Source: Erysipelotrichaceae bacterium (lineage in GTDB: Bacteria; Bacillota_I; Bacilli_A; Erysipelotrichales; Erysipelotrichaceae). From it: DNA of 13,325 nt. How positions within the stretch are numbered: position 1 is the stretch's first letter; each line of letters begins with the position of its first letter. The notes beneath the pieces were generated by a model, which saw nothing but the letters and a program-made list of their open reading frames with translations, made no database searches and had not been told where the DNA came from. Location of the stretch: NCBI GenBank assembly GCA_017511325.1, contig JAFWKS010000271.1, positions 1-13,325 of the forward strand, in the 5' to 3' direction. The translations under genes were made by a program, and so were the position numbers. Positions 1-6,356 of the stretch are shown here, piece after piece.

Positions 1-486
1 GAACTCGATCCTCAGCATCGTCCTATGACCGGTGCATTCGAAAAAAACAGTGCTCCGGAAAAGTGCCAGTGCTACATGCTTTGTGACTTCATGTGCCTTA
101 ACAGATACTATGGCTGGTATATCAGCGGCGGTCCGGATATTTCCGATGCGATCGACAAGTTCCATGATGAAATGAAGCGCTGGCAAGCCAAGGAACTCAA
201 TGTGCCGTTTGTCTTTACGGAATTCGGTACGGATACTCTGGCAACAGAGCACAAGCTGCCAAGCGTCATGTGGTCGCAGGAATACCAGAATGAATATCTG
301 TACAGAAATTTCGAAGTATTCGATTCCTATGATTTCATCCAGGGTGAACTGGTATGGAATTTCGCCGACTTCCAGACGACTGAAGGCATCTTCCGTGTCA
401 ACGGCAACAAGAAGGGCGTCTTCACCAGACAAAGACAACCCAAGGATGCAGCGTTCGTTTTGAAGAAACGCTGGGAAAATAAATAG
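1..486 (+). CDS. uidA: beta-glucuronidase, C-terminal part (5' end outside window)
   Basis: The reading frame is already open at base 1 and ends at a TAG at 484-486, so this is the last ~161 residues of a longer protein. It matches the C-terminal TIM barrel of glycoside hydrolase family 2 beta-glucuronidases closely: CLNRYYGWY, then FTEFGTDTLA with the nucleophile Glu (codon 220-222, equivalent to E. coli Glu504), then VWNFADF, and GNKKGVFTRQRQPKDAAF near the end. The Asn-x-Lys pair in NKKG (codons 406-408 and 412-414) is the signature that reads the glucuronate carboxylate and separates these enzymes from beta-galactosidases. The enzyme releases glucuronate from conjugates. It sits 52 bases before uxuA and uxuB, which catabolise that product, and no terminator lies between, so co-transcription is likely. 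The loop that classifies gut glucuronidases lies upstream and cannot be seen. Confidence 0.96.
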   Translation, partial: ELDPQHRPMTGAFEKNSAPEKCQCYMLCDFMCLNRYYGWYISGGPDISDAIDKFHDEMKRWQAKELNVPFVFTEFGTDTLATEHKLPSVMWSQEYQNEYLYRNFEVFDSYDFIQGELVWNFADFQTTEGIFRVNGNKKGVFTRQRQPKDAAFVLKKRWENK

Positions 487-538
487 GATAAGCATCATAA
501 AGAATATTCTGATGTCTATAAATGGAGGATAGAAAAAT

Positions 539-1609
539 ATGGAAATGACGATGCGCTGGTACGGTCCGGGATACGATACCGTTACCCTTAAGCAGATCAA
601 ACAGATCAGATATGTAACAGGAGTAATCACCACCTTATATGACAAGCAGCCCGGTGACTTATGGACCAGGGAAGAGATCCACGCCCTTAAAAAGGAAGTG
701 GAAGATGCCGGATTACATATTGCAGGCATTGAATCGGTAAATGTTTCCGATGCGATCAAGACCGGATCAAAAGATCGAGACAAGGATATCGAAACCTATA
801 TCGAATGTTTGAGAAATCTGGGCAAGGAAGACATCCATCTGGTCTGCTACAACTTCATGCCGGTCTTTGACTGGACCAGAACCGAACTGGCTAGAGTCAG
901 AGCTGACGGTTCAACTGTCCTGGCCTATACGCAAAAGGCTGTCGATGCACTGGATCCCGAGAAGATGTTTGATTCGATAGCTTCCGATATGAACGGCACG
1001 GTTATGCCGGGCTGGGAGCCGGAAAGAATGGCTCATGTCAAGGAACTGTTTGAACTATACAGGGATGTCGATGAGGAAAGACTCTTTGAAAACCTTAAGT
1101 ATTTCTTAGAGAAGATCATGCCGGTATGTAATGAATACGATATAAAGATGGCTATCCATCCCGATGATCCGGCCTGGTCTGTATTCGGACTTCCTAGAAT
1201 CATAACCAATATGGACAATATCAATCGGATGATGAAGATGGTCGATGATCCCCATAACGGCGTGACCTTCTGTGCCGGTTCATATGGAACCAATCCTGAC
1301 AATGATCTGCCGGGCATGATCAGAAACCTCAAAGGCAGGATCCACTTCGCTCATGTCAGAAACCTGAAATTCAATTCCCGTGATGACTTTGAAGAAGCGG
1401 CACACCTTTCAGAAGATGGTTCCTTTGATGTCTGTGAGATCGTCAGAGCTTTACATGATATAGGCTTTGAAGGACCGATCAGACCTGATCATGGCAGAAT
1501 GATCTGGGATGAAGTGGCTATGCCTGGCTATGGATTGTATGACAGAGCTTTGGGCGCCGCATATATCTGCGGACTATGGGAAGCAATAGATAAGGACTCA
1601 AGAAGATGA
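539..1609 (+). CDS. uxuA: mannonate dehydratase
   Basis: Dehydrates D-mannonate to 2-keto-3-deoxy-D-gluconate in glucuronate catabolism, in the cytoplasm. At 356 residues it has the size of short Gram-positive UxuA. The N-terminus MRWYGPGYDTVTL and the blocks CYNFMPVFDWTRT, PGWEPE, AIHPDDP, GLPRI, RPDHGR and PGYGLYDRALG are all family hallmarks. The residues expected to hold the divalent metal are present: His207 in IHPDD, Cys245 in TFCAGS, His272 in AHVRN and Asp317 in RPDHG. Start: GGAGG at 524-528 lies about 10 bases before ATG 539, although ATG 545 or 551 would also be possible. The stop overlaps the uxuB start by four bases (ATGA, 1606-1609), which suggests translational coupling. Confidence 0.97.
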   Translation: MEMTMRWYGPGYDTVTLKQIKQIRYVTGVITTLYDKQPGDLWTREEIHALKKEVEDAGLHIAGIESVNVSDAIKTGSKDRDKDIETYIECLRNLGKEDIHLVCYNFMPVFDWTRTELARVRADGSTVLAYTQKAVDALDPEKMFDSIASDMNGTVMPGWEPERMAHVKELFELYRDVDEERLFENLKYFLEKIMPVCNEYDIKMAIHPDDPAWSVFGLPRIITNMDNINRMMKMVDDPHNGVTFCAGSYGTNPDNDLPGMIRNLKGRIHFAHVRNLKFNSRDDFEEAAHLSEDGSFDVCEIVRALHDIGFEGPIRPDHGRMIWDEVAMPGYGLYDRALGAAYICGLWEAIDKDSRR

Positions 1610-3117
1610 AACTGGTAAATGTTGAAAAAGAAAAAGAAAAATGGCTTGAAAAAGGATACGAGGTATTCTCTTATGATCGCGCAAAGATGATCGAGGAAAC
1701 AAAGGAAAATCCTGAATGGATCCACTTCGGCGCAGGAAATCTCTTCAGAGCTTTCCAGGCGGTCTTCTGTGATCAGCTGCTCGATCAGGGCATTCTTATA
1801 AAGGGTATCACAATGGTCGGAGGCCTTGACTCCAAAGCGATCGATGATTTCTTCAGAAAATTTGATAATCTGCATATCGCTGTAACTTTAAGAAGCTCAG
1901 GCAAAGTCGATAAGCGGGTCGTCGGTTCGATCGCTGAATCCTTGAAGATGGAGGATGTGGATAGACTTAAGGAGATCTTCACCAAGAAGAGCCTCAAGGT
2001 CGCATCCTTCACGATCACCGAAAAAGGATATGCCTTCAAGCAAGGCGATGATGAAACGACCTATTTAGGTAAATTCACCGCTTTGCTGCACCACAGATAT
2101 CTTAACGGCGGCTATCCTTTGACGCTCAATTCGCATGACAACTGTTCACATAACGGTGATGTGCTTAAGAAAGCGATCATGTATTATGCAGGACGCTATA
2201 ACGAACAGGGATTCATCGACTATATCAATGAGAAAGTTTCCTTCCCGATCTCGATGATCGATAAGATCACGCCAAGGCCTGATCGAAGGATCGGCGAGAT
2301 TTTGATCGAAGATGGTGTAGAAGATGTCAAGGAAATGGATATGAGCTACTACATGAACTGCTTTGTCAACGCAGAAGAAAGCCAGTATCTCGTAATAGAA
2401 GACAGCTTCGCCAATGGCAGACCGGCCTGGGAAAAGGCTGGCATCATCTTTACCGATAGGGAAACGGTCGATAAGGTCGAAAAGATGAAAGTCGGGACCT
2501 GTCTCAATCCGGTCCATACGGCTTTGGCCGTATATGGCTGCCTGCTTGATCATAAACTGATCTTCGAAGAGATGAATGATGAAGTATTAAACAAGCTGGC
2601 CAGACATATCGGCTATGATGAAGGCCTTCCGGTAGTTGTAGATCCAAGGATCATGGACCCGAAGGATTTCCTGAATACTGTCATAAATGTTCGCCTCACC
2701 AACCCTTACATGCCTGATGCGCCGCAGCGTATCGCGATGGACACATCACAGAAACTGCCGGTCCGTTTCGGTGAAACACTGAAGGCTTATCTAAAGAGCG
2801 GAGAAGATATCAGAGAACTTACTTATATACCGCTGGTCTATGCCGGATGGTTAAGATATCTGACGGCCATCGATGATAACGGAAATAAGTTTGAACTTCC
2901 TTCCGATCCACTCCTGGAAGAACTTACGCCGATCTTTGCAAAGTATCAGCTCGGCGATACGATCAGAAAGGAAGATATTCTTGATCTGCTTAGAAATGAA
3001 AAGATCTTTGGCGTCGACCTGGAAAAAGAAGGCCTGGCAGATAAAGTCGTTTCCTATCTTAATGAAGAACTTTCAGGAGCCGGAGCAGTAAGAAAAACAC
3101 TGGAAAAATACGTTTAG
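1606..3117 (+). CDS. uxuB: fructuronate reductase (D-mannonate oxidoreductase), long-chain polyol dehydrogenase family
   Basis: Interconverts D-fructuronate and D-mannonate with NAD(H), the step before UxuA. At 503 residues it belongs to the long-chain mannitol dehydrogenase family, not the short-chain type used by B. subtilis. The N-terminal dinucleotide-binding motif is HFGAGNLFRAF (residues 40-50). The family's catalytic K-x5-N-x2-H signature is intact in KVGTCLNPVH, giving Lys295, Asn301 and His304. Tagaturonate reductase (UxaB) is the nearest alternative; the adjacent uidA and uxuA favour the glucuronate branch. The start overlaps the uxuA stop (ATGA), with a weak AAGGA at 1592-1596. The isomerase UxaC and the later enzymes KdgK and KdgA are not in the window. 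A hairpin terminator follows 23 bases after the stop. Confidence 0.93.
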   Translation: MKLVNVEKEKEKWLEKGYEVFSYDRAKMIEETKENPEWIHFGAGNLFRAFQAVFCDQLLDQGILIKGITMVGGLDSKAIDDFFRKFDNLHIAVTLRSSGKVDKRVVGSIAESLKMEDVDRLKEIFTKKSLKVASFTITEKGYAFKQGDDETTYLGKFTALLHHRYLNGGYPLTLNSHDNCSHNGDVLKKAIMYYAGRYNEQGFIDYINEKVSFPISMIDKITPRPDRRIGEILIEDGVEDVKEMDMSYYMNCFVNAEESQYLVIEDSFANGRPAWEKAGIIFTDRETVDKVEKMKVGTCLNPVHTALAVYGCLLDHKLIFEEMNDEVLNKLARHIGYDEGLPVVVDPRIMDPKDFLNTVINVRLTNPYMPDAPQRIAMDTSQKLPVRFGETLKAYLKSGEDIRELTYIPLVYAGWLRYLTAIDDNGNKFELPSDPLLEELTPIFAKYQLGDTIRKEDILDLLRNEKIFGVDLEKEGLADKVVSYLNEELSGAGAVRKTLEKYV

Positions 3118-3140
3118 GAACAATAAATATATTCATTTTT

Positions 3141-3175
3141 AGAAAAATGGTGCTGAAAAGCACTGTTTTTCTTTA
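3141..3175 (+). terminator. intrinsic terminator of the uidA-uxuA-uxuB operon
   Basis: Arms 3141-3154 and 3159-3172 form a 14-bp stem with two G-U pairs around a GAAA tetraloop. The descending arm supplies the U-rich tract (GTTTTTCTTT). It lies 23 bases after the uxuB stop. Confidence 0.85.
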
Positions 3176-3183
3176 TTCTATAT

Positions 3184-3199
3184 ACATTCATATGAATGT
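3184..3199. promoter_or_regulatory. perfect 16-bp palindrome upstream of the SPFH promoter
   Basis: ACATTCATATGAATGT is perfectly self-complementary over 16 bases. It lies 23 bases upstream of the -35 element of the next promoter and just after the uxuB terminator. The position suits an activator site or a dimeric operator. No regulator was assigned and AT-rich DNA yields some palindromes by chance. Confidence 0.4.
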
Positions 3200-3222
3200 G
3201 TAAATAATTCAAAAGAAAAGTA

Positions 3223-3251
3223 TTGACAATCAATCGAATGTATAATACAAT
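3223..3251 (+). promoter_or_regulatory. sigma-A-type promoter of the SPFH operon
   Basis: A consensus -35 TTGACA (3223-3228) is followed by exactly 17 bases and TACAAT (3246-3251), which fits the housekeeping consensus with one mismatch. Transcription would start near 3258. A TATAAT at 3241-3246 is a better hexamer, but only 12 bases separate it from the -35. Confidence 0.8.
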
Positions 3252-3258
3252 CAAATTA

Positions 3259-3297
3259 CAAAGAAAGCTGTTTGATCCAAATGGCATTAATTCTTTG
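3259..3297 (+). promoter_or_regulatory. 5'-terminal stem-loop in the leader of the SPFH operon
   Basis: CAAAGAA (3259-3265) pairs with TTCTTTG (3291-3297). Inside, GCTGTTTG (3267-3274) pairs with CAAATGGC (3278-3285) around a three-base loop, with two G-U pairs. The predicted transcription start is at about 3258, so this 15-bp composite stem would sit at the extreme 5' end of the mRNA. A stabilising or regulatory leader structure is inferred. No known riboswitch was recognised. Confidence 0.55.
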
Positions 3298-3347
3298 AAA
3301 AATATGTATAGTTAATAGAAATTGCTTAAAAGAAGGAGGAGAGGGCA

Positions 3348-4142
3348 ATGAAAGTTAATGTTAATTACAAAGTTCTTATTATTGCTGTAGTAGTTGTCCT
3401 GATAACAATTATTCCAGCCTTCTCATCAGTAGTCGTGGTAGAACCCGGACATACTGGCGTTGTTGTAACGATGGGCAAGGTCGAAGAGACTGTGCTGCAG
3501 GAAGGAGTTCATTTCAAGATCCCGTTTGCACAAAGAGTGATCCAGATCGACAACAGGATCGTCAAACTGGAAGTCGAAACCGAGGCTTTCTCAAAAGACC
3601 TGCAGACTGTAGATACGACTTTGGCTATCAACTACCGTATCGATTCGAACAAATCTTATTCAATATATAAGAATGTCGGATCAAATTATGAGGGTGTATT
3701 GGTAGTTCCGGCTGTCAACGAAGTCCTCAAGGCGATCGTATCAAAATACACCGCTGAAGAGACCGTCAGCAACAGAGCGCTGATCTCGGATGGACTTCTG
3801 GATGGTCTTAACGAAAAACTGAATACCTTCGGTCTGTATGCAACGGATGTCAATATCATTGACTTTGATTTCTCAGAAGAATTCATCAACGCGATCGAAG
3901 AGAAACAGGTCGCCCAGCAGCAGCTCTTGAAGGCAGAAACAGAGAAACAGACAGCGATCACGATCGCCCAGGCTGAAGCTGAAGCAATCAAGATCAAGGC
4001 AGAAGCTGAAGCCGAGGCCAACAAGGTCTTAAGTGAATCTTTGAGCAAGAACATCATTGAATACAACAAGATCCAGAAATGGAATGGTGAACTGCCGAAG
4101 GTCGCTGGCTCGGATTCAGTGATCATTGATCTGAACGACTAA
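3348..4142 (+). CDS. SPFH/band 7 (prohibitin-like) membrane protein
   Basis: A 264-residue protein with the layout of prohibitins and HflC-like proteins. It has a short basic N-terminus and one hydrophobic anchor (about residues 8-31). The SPFH domain starts at VVVVEPGHTGVVVTMGKV and contains the typical EGVHFKIPF and later TLAINYRI. An Ala/Glu/Lys-rich coiled coil (about 185-235) follows, with repeated AEAEA-type heptads, and then a C-terminal KWNGELPKV. Such proteins assemble into large oligomeric scaffolds in membrane microdomains and often modulate proteases such as FtsH; that role is family knowledge and no partner protease is nearby. The start is well supported: AAGGAGG at 3333-3339 lies 8 bases before ATG 3348. 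It is the first gene after a strong promoter and is followed 18 bases later by a tiny membrane protein gene. Confidence 0.92.
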   Translation: MKVNVNYKVLIIAVVVVLITIIPAFSSVVVVEPGHTGVVVTMGKVEETVLQEGVHFKIPFAQRVIQIDNRIVKLEVETEAFSKDLQTVDTTLAINYRIDSNKSYSIYKNVGSNYEGVLVVPAVNEVLKAIVSKYTAEETVSNRALISDGLLDGLNEKLNTFGLYATDVNIIDFDFSEEFINAIEEKQVAQQQLLKAETEKQTAITIAQAEAEAIKIKAEAEAEANKVLSESLSKNIIEYNKIQKWNGELPKVAGSDSVIIDLND

Positions 4143-4160
4143 ACAAAGGAGGTAAAAGCT

Positions 4161-4307
4161 ATGATGATGTTATTATTCGGTTTTATTGGTTTAATGCTTG
4201 ATCTGGCATTTGGTGGTATTTACTTCTTATTCAAGATCGCATTATACATGTTCCCGATCGTATTCTTGTTCTATATTTTTAGGGAAGTATTCCGCAGAGA
4301 TTATTAG
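4161..4307 (+). CDS. 48-residue hydrophobic membrane protein, unknown function
   Basis: An ATG at 4161 opens a 48-codon frame ending at TAG 4305-4307. Its Shine-Dalgarno is AAAGGAGGT (4145-4153), seven bases before the start, one of the strongest in the window. Most of the product is hydrophobic (MMMLLFGFIGLMLDLAFGG, then YFLFKIALYMFPIVFLFYIF) with two likely membrane spans or one hairpin, and it ends in a charged REVFRRDY tail. By the positive-inside rule that tail is probably cytoplasmic. It lies 18 bases after the SPFH gene, so it is very likely translated from the same mRNA and may be a partner of the SPFH oligomer. I do not recognise the family. Two further ATG codons directly follow the first, so the exact start may differ by one or two residues. 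Confidence 0.8.
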   Translation: MMMLLFGFIGLMLDLAFGGIYFLFKIALYMFPIVFLFYIFREVFRRDY

Positions 4308-4333
4308 ACAGGATACTGTTAAAGAAAACACAG

Positions 4334-4372
4334 TTCAGCGATTATATAATGTAGTTGGAAAGAATTGCTGAA
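4334..4372 (+). promoter_or_regulatory. inverted repeat flanking a TATAAT upstream of the DUF1836 gene
   Basis: TTCAGCGATT (4334-4343) and AATTGCTGAA (4363-4372) are inverted copies with one mismatch (G-U in RNA). The 19-base centre holds TATAAT (4345-4350). No good -35 is visible; the nearest, TTAAAG at 4319-4324, is 20 bases away. The arrangement could be a secondary promoter with a dyad operator, or an RNA hairpin in an operon transcript. The 99-base gap 4308-4406 holds nothing else clear. Confidence 0.4.
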
Positions 4373-4406
4373 AACAATCAAAGTATAGCAAAGAGGTAAT
4401 TAATTT

Positions 4407-4970
4407 ATGTTGAGTGAGAGGATTCCTGGAACAAATATAAGATATTCGGGCAATGCCGATGCCTTCGACATCATCAGACCGATGATCGAAATGACTGGCG
4501 GGCTTACAAAATCACAGCTGGTCAAGATAACAGGCATCTCAACTTATTCGATTCAAAACTGGGCCAGCAGGGGTTATATCCCCAGAGCTGAAAAGAAAAA
4601 ATATCTGGAAAGACATGTCGCCAGAGTGCTGATCATCAACGCGATGAAAGATGCACTGAACGTTGAAGAGATACAGGAGATCATGAGTATCGTCAACGGT
4701 GATACGGAAGATGAAAGCGATGATATCATCTCTGATTCGACCCTGTTTGATTACTTCTGCAGAGTCGTCAGAAGATTTGATGAAGCGACTTTGAGCGAAG
4801 AAAATGTCATAAAGGCTGTTGATGAAGCCCTTAGAGATATCAATAACGTTAAGAATAAAACGATCTTGCGTTATGCCCTTAAGATAATGGCCTATGCCTA
4901 TATTTCAGGAAAATGCCTCGAGCAGATCAACCTCAACAAAAAGGAGTTAATCAGATACAAGGAGGTATAA
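4407..4970 (+). CDS. DUF1836 helix-turn-helix protein
   Basis: A 187-residue protein of the DUF1836 family, common in Bacillota and thought to bind DNA. Residues 33-56 (LTKSQLVKITGISTYSIQNW, then ASRGY) form a MerR-like helix-turn-helix. A basic KKKYLERHVARVLIINAMKD helix and the acidic block DDESDDIISD-type stretch (EDESDDIISDSTLFDYF, about 101-117) follow, both typical of the family. The C-terminal half is predicted to be helical and may mediate oligomerisation. AGAGGT at about 4392-4397 serves as ribosome site. It lies 99 bases after the 48-residue protein with no terminator between, and its stop is three bases before the next gene's ATG. It is therefore a candidate regulator of this membrane operon, possibly acting on the dyad at 4334-4372. 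No target is known. Confidence 0.85.
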   Translation: MLSERIPGTNIRYSGNADAFDIIRPMIEMTGGLTKSQLVKITGISTYSIQNWASRGYIPRAEKKKYLERHVARVLIINAMKDALNVEEIQEIMSIVNGDTEDESDDIISDSTLFDYFCRVVRRFDEATLSEENVIKAVDEALRDINNVKNKTILRYALKIMAYAYISGKCLEQINLNKKELIRYKEV

Positions 4971-4973
4971 ACA

Positions 4974-5177
4974 ATGATCTTATTCGCAATTATCATATAT
5001 GCAATCTTAAGGATGATGAATCCGTTCAGGTGGTACTATCGTCCATACGGTTACTACCGCCCGATGTTTGGTTATCGTCCGATGATGTTTGGACCAAGAT
5101 TCCATCGTCATCCGATGGGAGGACCTTGGGGATTCAATCATCACATGGGCGGACCTAGAGGACCATTTCACTTCTAA
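4974..5177 (+). CDS. 67-residue membrane-anchored Tyr/Arg/Pro/Met/Gly/His-rich protein
   Basis: ATG 4974 is preceded by a strong AAGGAGG (4959-4965) inside the end of the DUF1836 gene, whose stop is three bases upstream. The product opens with a short hydrophobic segment (MILFAIIIYAILRMM). It then becomes low-complexity: three related YRP units (YYRPYG, YYRPMFG, YRPMMFG), an RFHRHP step, and two MGGP units ending in GPFHF. The tail is rich in Tyr, Arg, Met, His and Gly and almost lacks acidic residues, so it should be strongly basic. Possible roles include binding membrane lipid, nucleic acid or metal through Met/His; none is demonstrated. An overlapping frame at 4913-5158 is a shadow. I do not recognise a named family. 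Confidence 0.82.
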   Translation: MILFAIIIYAILRMMNPFRWYYRPYGYYRPMFGYRPMMFGPRFHRHPMGGPWGFNHHMGGPRGPFHF

Positions 5178-5205
5178 AGATTAAACATCATATTAAAGAA
5201 TAGGG

Positions 5206-5234
5206 GGCCGACATATCAAGTGTTGGCCTTTTTT
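5206..5234 (+). terminator. intrinsic terminator of the SPFH operon
   Basis: GGCCGACA (5206-5213) pairs with TGTTGGCC (5221-5228), with one G-U pair, around a seven-base loop, and is followed directly by six T. It lies 28 bases after the stop of the 67-residue gene. Confidence 0.92.
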
Positions 5235-5276
5235 GTTGACTCTATATAGCCGCTGTAAGAGTGATCATCTTTTTTG

Positions 5277-5759
5277 ATGTATAATCTTTTTGTGGGATTC
5301 TTTGACTTCTTCAGCAAAAAAAAGATTTACAAGGGAGATGTAGTAGATCTCAAAGAGAAATACAGGGTCAGTGAGAAACAGGCTTATGATAATGTTCCGA
5401 CTGTCTATTATGATATCCTTTTGCATGATACGAAACTGAAAGTCGGATCTATCGATCTAAGGCTGACGGTTGAAGGGGATATGTACTATTACGGACATAT
5501 CGGCTACAACATCATCCGTACCTTCAGAGGTCACAATTATGCCTATTACGCGTGCCTGGTCCTGTTTAAGATAGCCAGAGATGAATTCGGTATGGATGAG
5601 CTGATCATAACCTGTTCGCCGGACAATATAGCTTCATATAGGACATTGACGAAGCTTAATGGAGAGCTGATCGAACTGGTTGAAGTCCCGAAGAACCACC
5701 ATCTGTTTGCGATCGGAGAAAGCAAAAAATACATCTTCAGATACAGGATAAGTTTATAG
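5277..5759 (+). CDS. GNAT-family N-acetyltransferase
   Basis: A 160-residue protein with the GNAT core. The beta4 strand and acetyl-CoA pyrophosphate loop lie in YYGHIGYNIIRTFRGHNYAY (about 83-102), where RTFRGHNYA is the Q/RxxGxG/A-type motif. The later ITCSPDNIASYRTLTKLNGE segment is the usual beta5/alpha4 'N-x-x-S' region of GCN5-like enzymes. The substrate cannot be told; a small metabolite, antibiotic or protein amine are all possible. ATG 5277 is preferred. A TTG directly before it would add one residue. No clear Shine-Dalgarno precedes either; AAGAGTGAT at 5258-5266 is weak. TTGACT (5236-5241) resembles a -35 but no matching -10 was found. The mntP gene starts six bases after the stop, so the two are probably co-transcribed. 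Confidence 0.85.
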   Translation: MYNLFVGFFDFFSKKKIYKGDVVDLKEKYRVSEKQAYDNVPTVYYDILLHDTKLKVGSIDLRLTVEGDMYYYGHIGYNIIRTFRGHNYAYYACLVLFKIARDEFGMDELIITCSPDNIASYRTLTKLNGELIELVEVPKNHHLFAIGESKKYIFRYRISL

Positions 5760-5765
5760 AAGTTT

Positions 5766-6326
5766 ATGATAGAAGCAATTCTCTTGGGAATAGCATTGGC
5801 CATGGATTCATCGGCTGTATCCATCGTCAACGGTATAAAATACCGCAATTATTCAGAAAAGCAGATCCTCACGGCTTCTTTTTCTTTTGCGTTTTTTCAA
5901 GGCGCGATGCCTCTGCTTGGCTATCTGATCTTTACTCCGTTTATTGAAAAGATCGAAAGATACGACCACTGGATCGTATTGATTATCCTTTCCATACTGG
6001 GCATCAATATGATCAGGGAATCATTTGATAAGGAAGAGATTAAAGAGAAGTCAGAAGAATTCACTTTCAAAGTTTTGATCCTGGAATCGATCGCAACTTC
6101 GATCGATGCCCTCAGTTCAGGGATCGCCCTGTCGACGTTTCCGATCAGCCCATATCTGACCTGTCTGATCATCTTTATCTGTACATTCATCTGCTGCATC
6201 ATTGCCCATAAATTAGGAAAGGGCATTGCTCTAATACTAAAAGATAAGGCCACTATCTTAGGCGGCGTGATCCTGATCCTGATCGGGATCAAGACGGTCC
6301 TGGAACATCTCAATATCATTCAGTAA
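5766..6326 (+). CDS. mntP: MntP-family manganese efflux pump
   Basis: A 186-residue, six-helix membrane protein, about the usual length of MntP (formerly DUF204). The two pseudo-repeats each carry the signature acidic residue: AMDSSAVS (Asp14) in helix 1 and ATSIDALSSG (Asp114) in helix 4. FFQGAMPLLGY after the first repeat is also characteristic. A charged loop (about 84-101, RESFDKEEIKEKSEEF) separates the two halves. In characterised members the protein exports Mn2+ and protects against its excess. No yybP-ykoY riboswitch was seen upstream, because the gene follows the GNAT gene by only six bases. No good Shine-Dalgarno is visible, so translation may depend on coupling to the upstream gene. 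A bidirectional terminator follows immediately. Confidence 0.88.
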   Translation: MIEAILLGIALAMDSSAVSIVNGIKYRNYSEKQILTASFSFAFFQGAMPLLGYLIFTPFIEKIERYDHWIVLIILSILGINMIRESFDKEEIKEKSEEFTFKVLILESIATSIDALSSGIALSTFPISPYLTCLIIFICTFICCIIAHKLGKGIALILKDKATILGGVILILIGIKTVLEHLNIIQ

Positions 6327-6328
6327 TT

Positions 6329-6356
6329 AAAAAATGCTTTATTCAAGCATTTTTTT
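6329..6356. terminator. bidirectional terminator between mntP (+) and the membrane protein gene (-)
   Basis: AAAAAATGCTT (6329-6339) and AAGCATTTTTT (6345-6355) form an 11-bp stem around a five-base loop. Each strand supplies a U-tract, so it can end transcription in both directions. The stop codon of the - strand gene (6339-6341) lies at the loop edge, so the hairpin is partly coding on that strand. Confidence 0.88.

Noticed and set aside
3241..3246. TATAAT as the -10 of the SPFH promoter
   Set aside because: Only 12 bases separate it from TTGACA at 3223-3228; TACAAT at 3246-3251 gives the standard 17.
3281..3298. Five-codon upstream frame (ATG at 3281) in the SPFH leader
   Set aside because: It has no ribosome site and its ATG lies within the predicted stem; there is no sign of regulated peptide coding.
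4369..4382. CcpA (cre) site TGAAAACAATCAAA before the DUF1836 gene
   Set aside because: It misses the central CG and another consensus base; such near-matches are common in AT-rich DNA.
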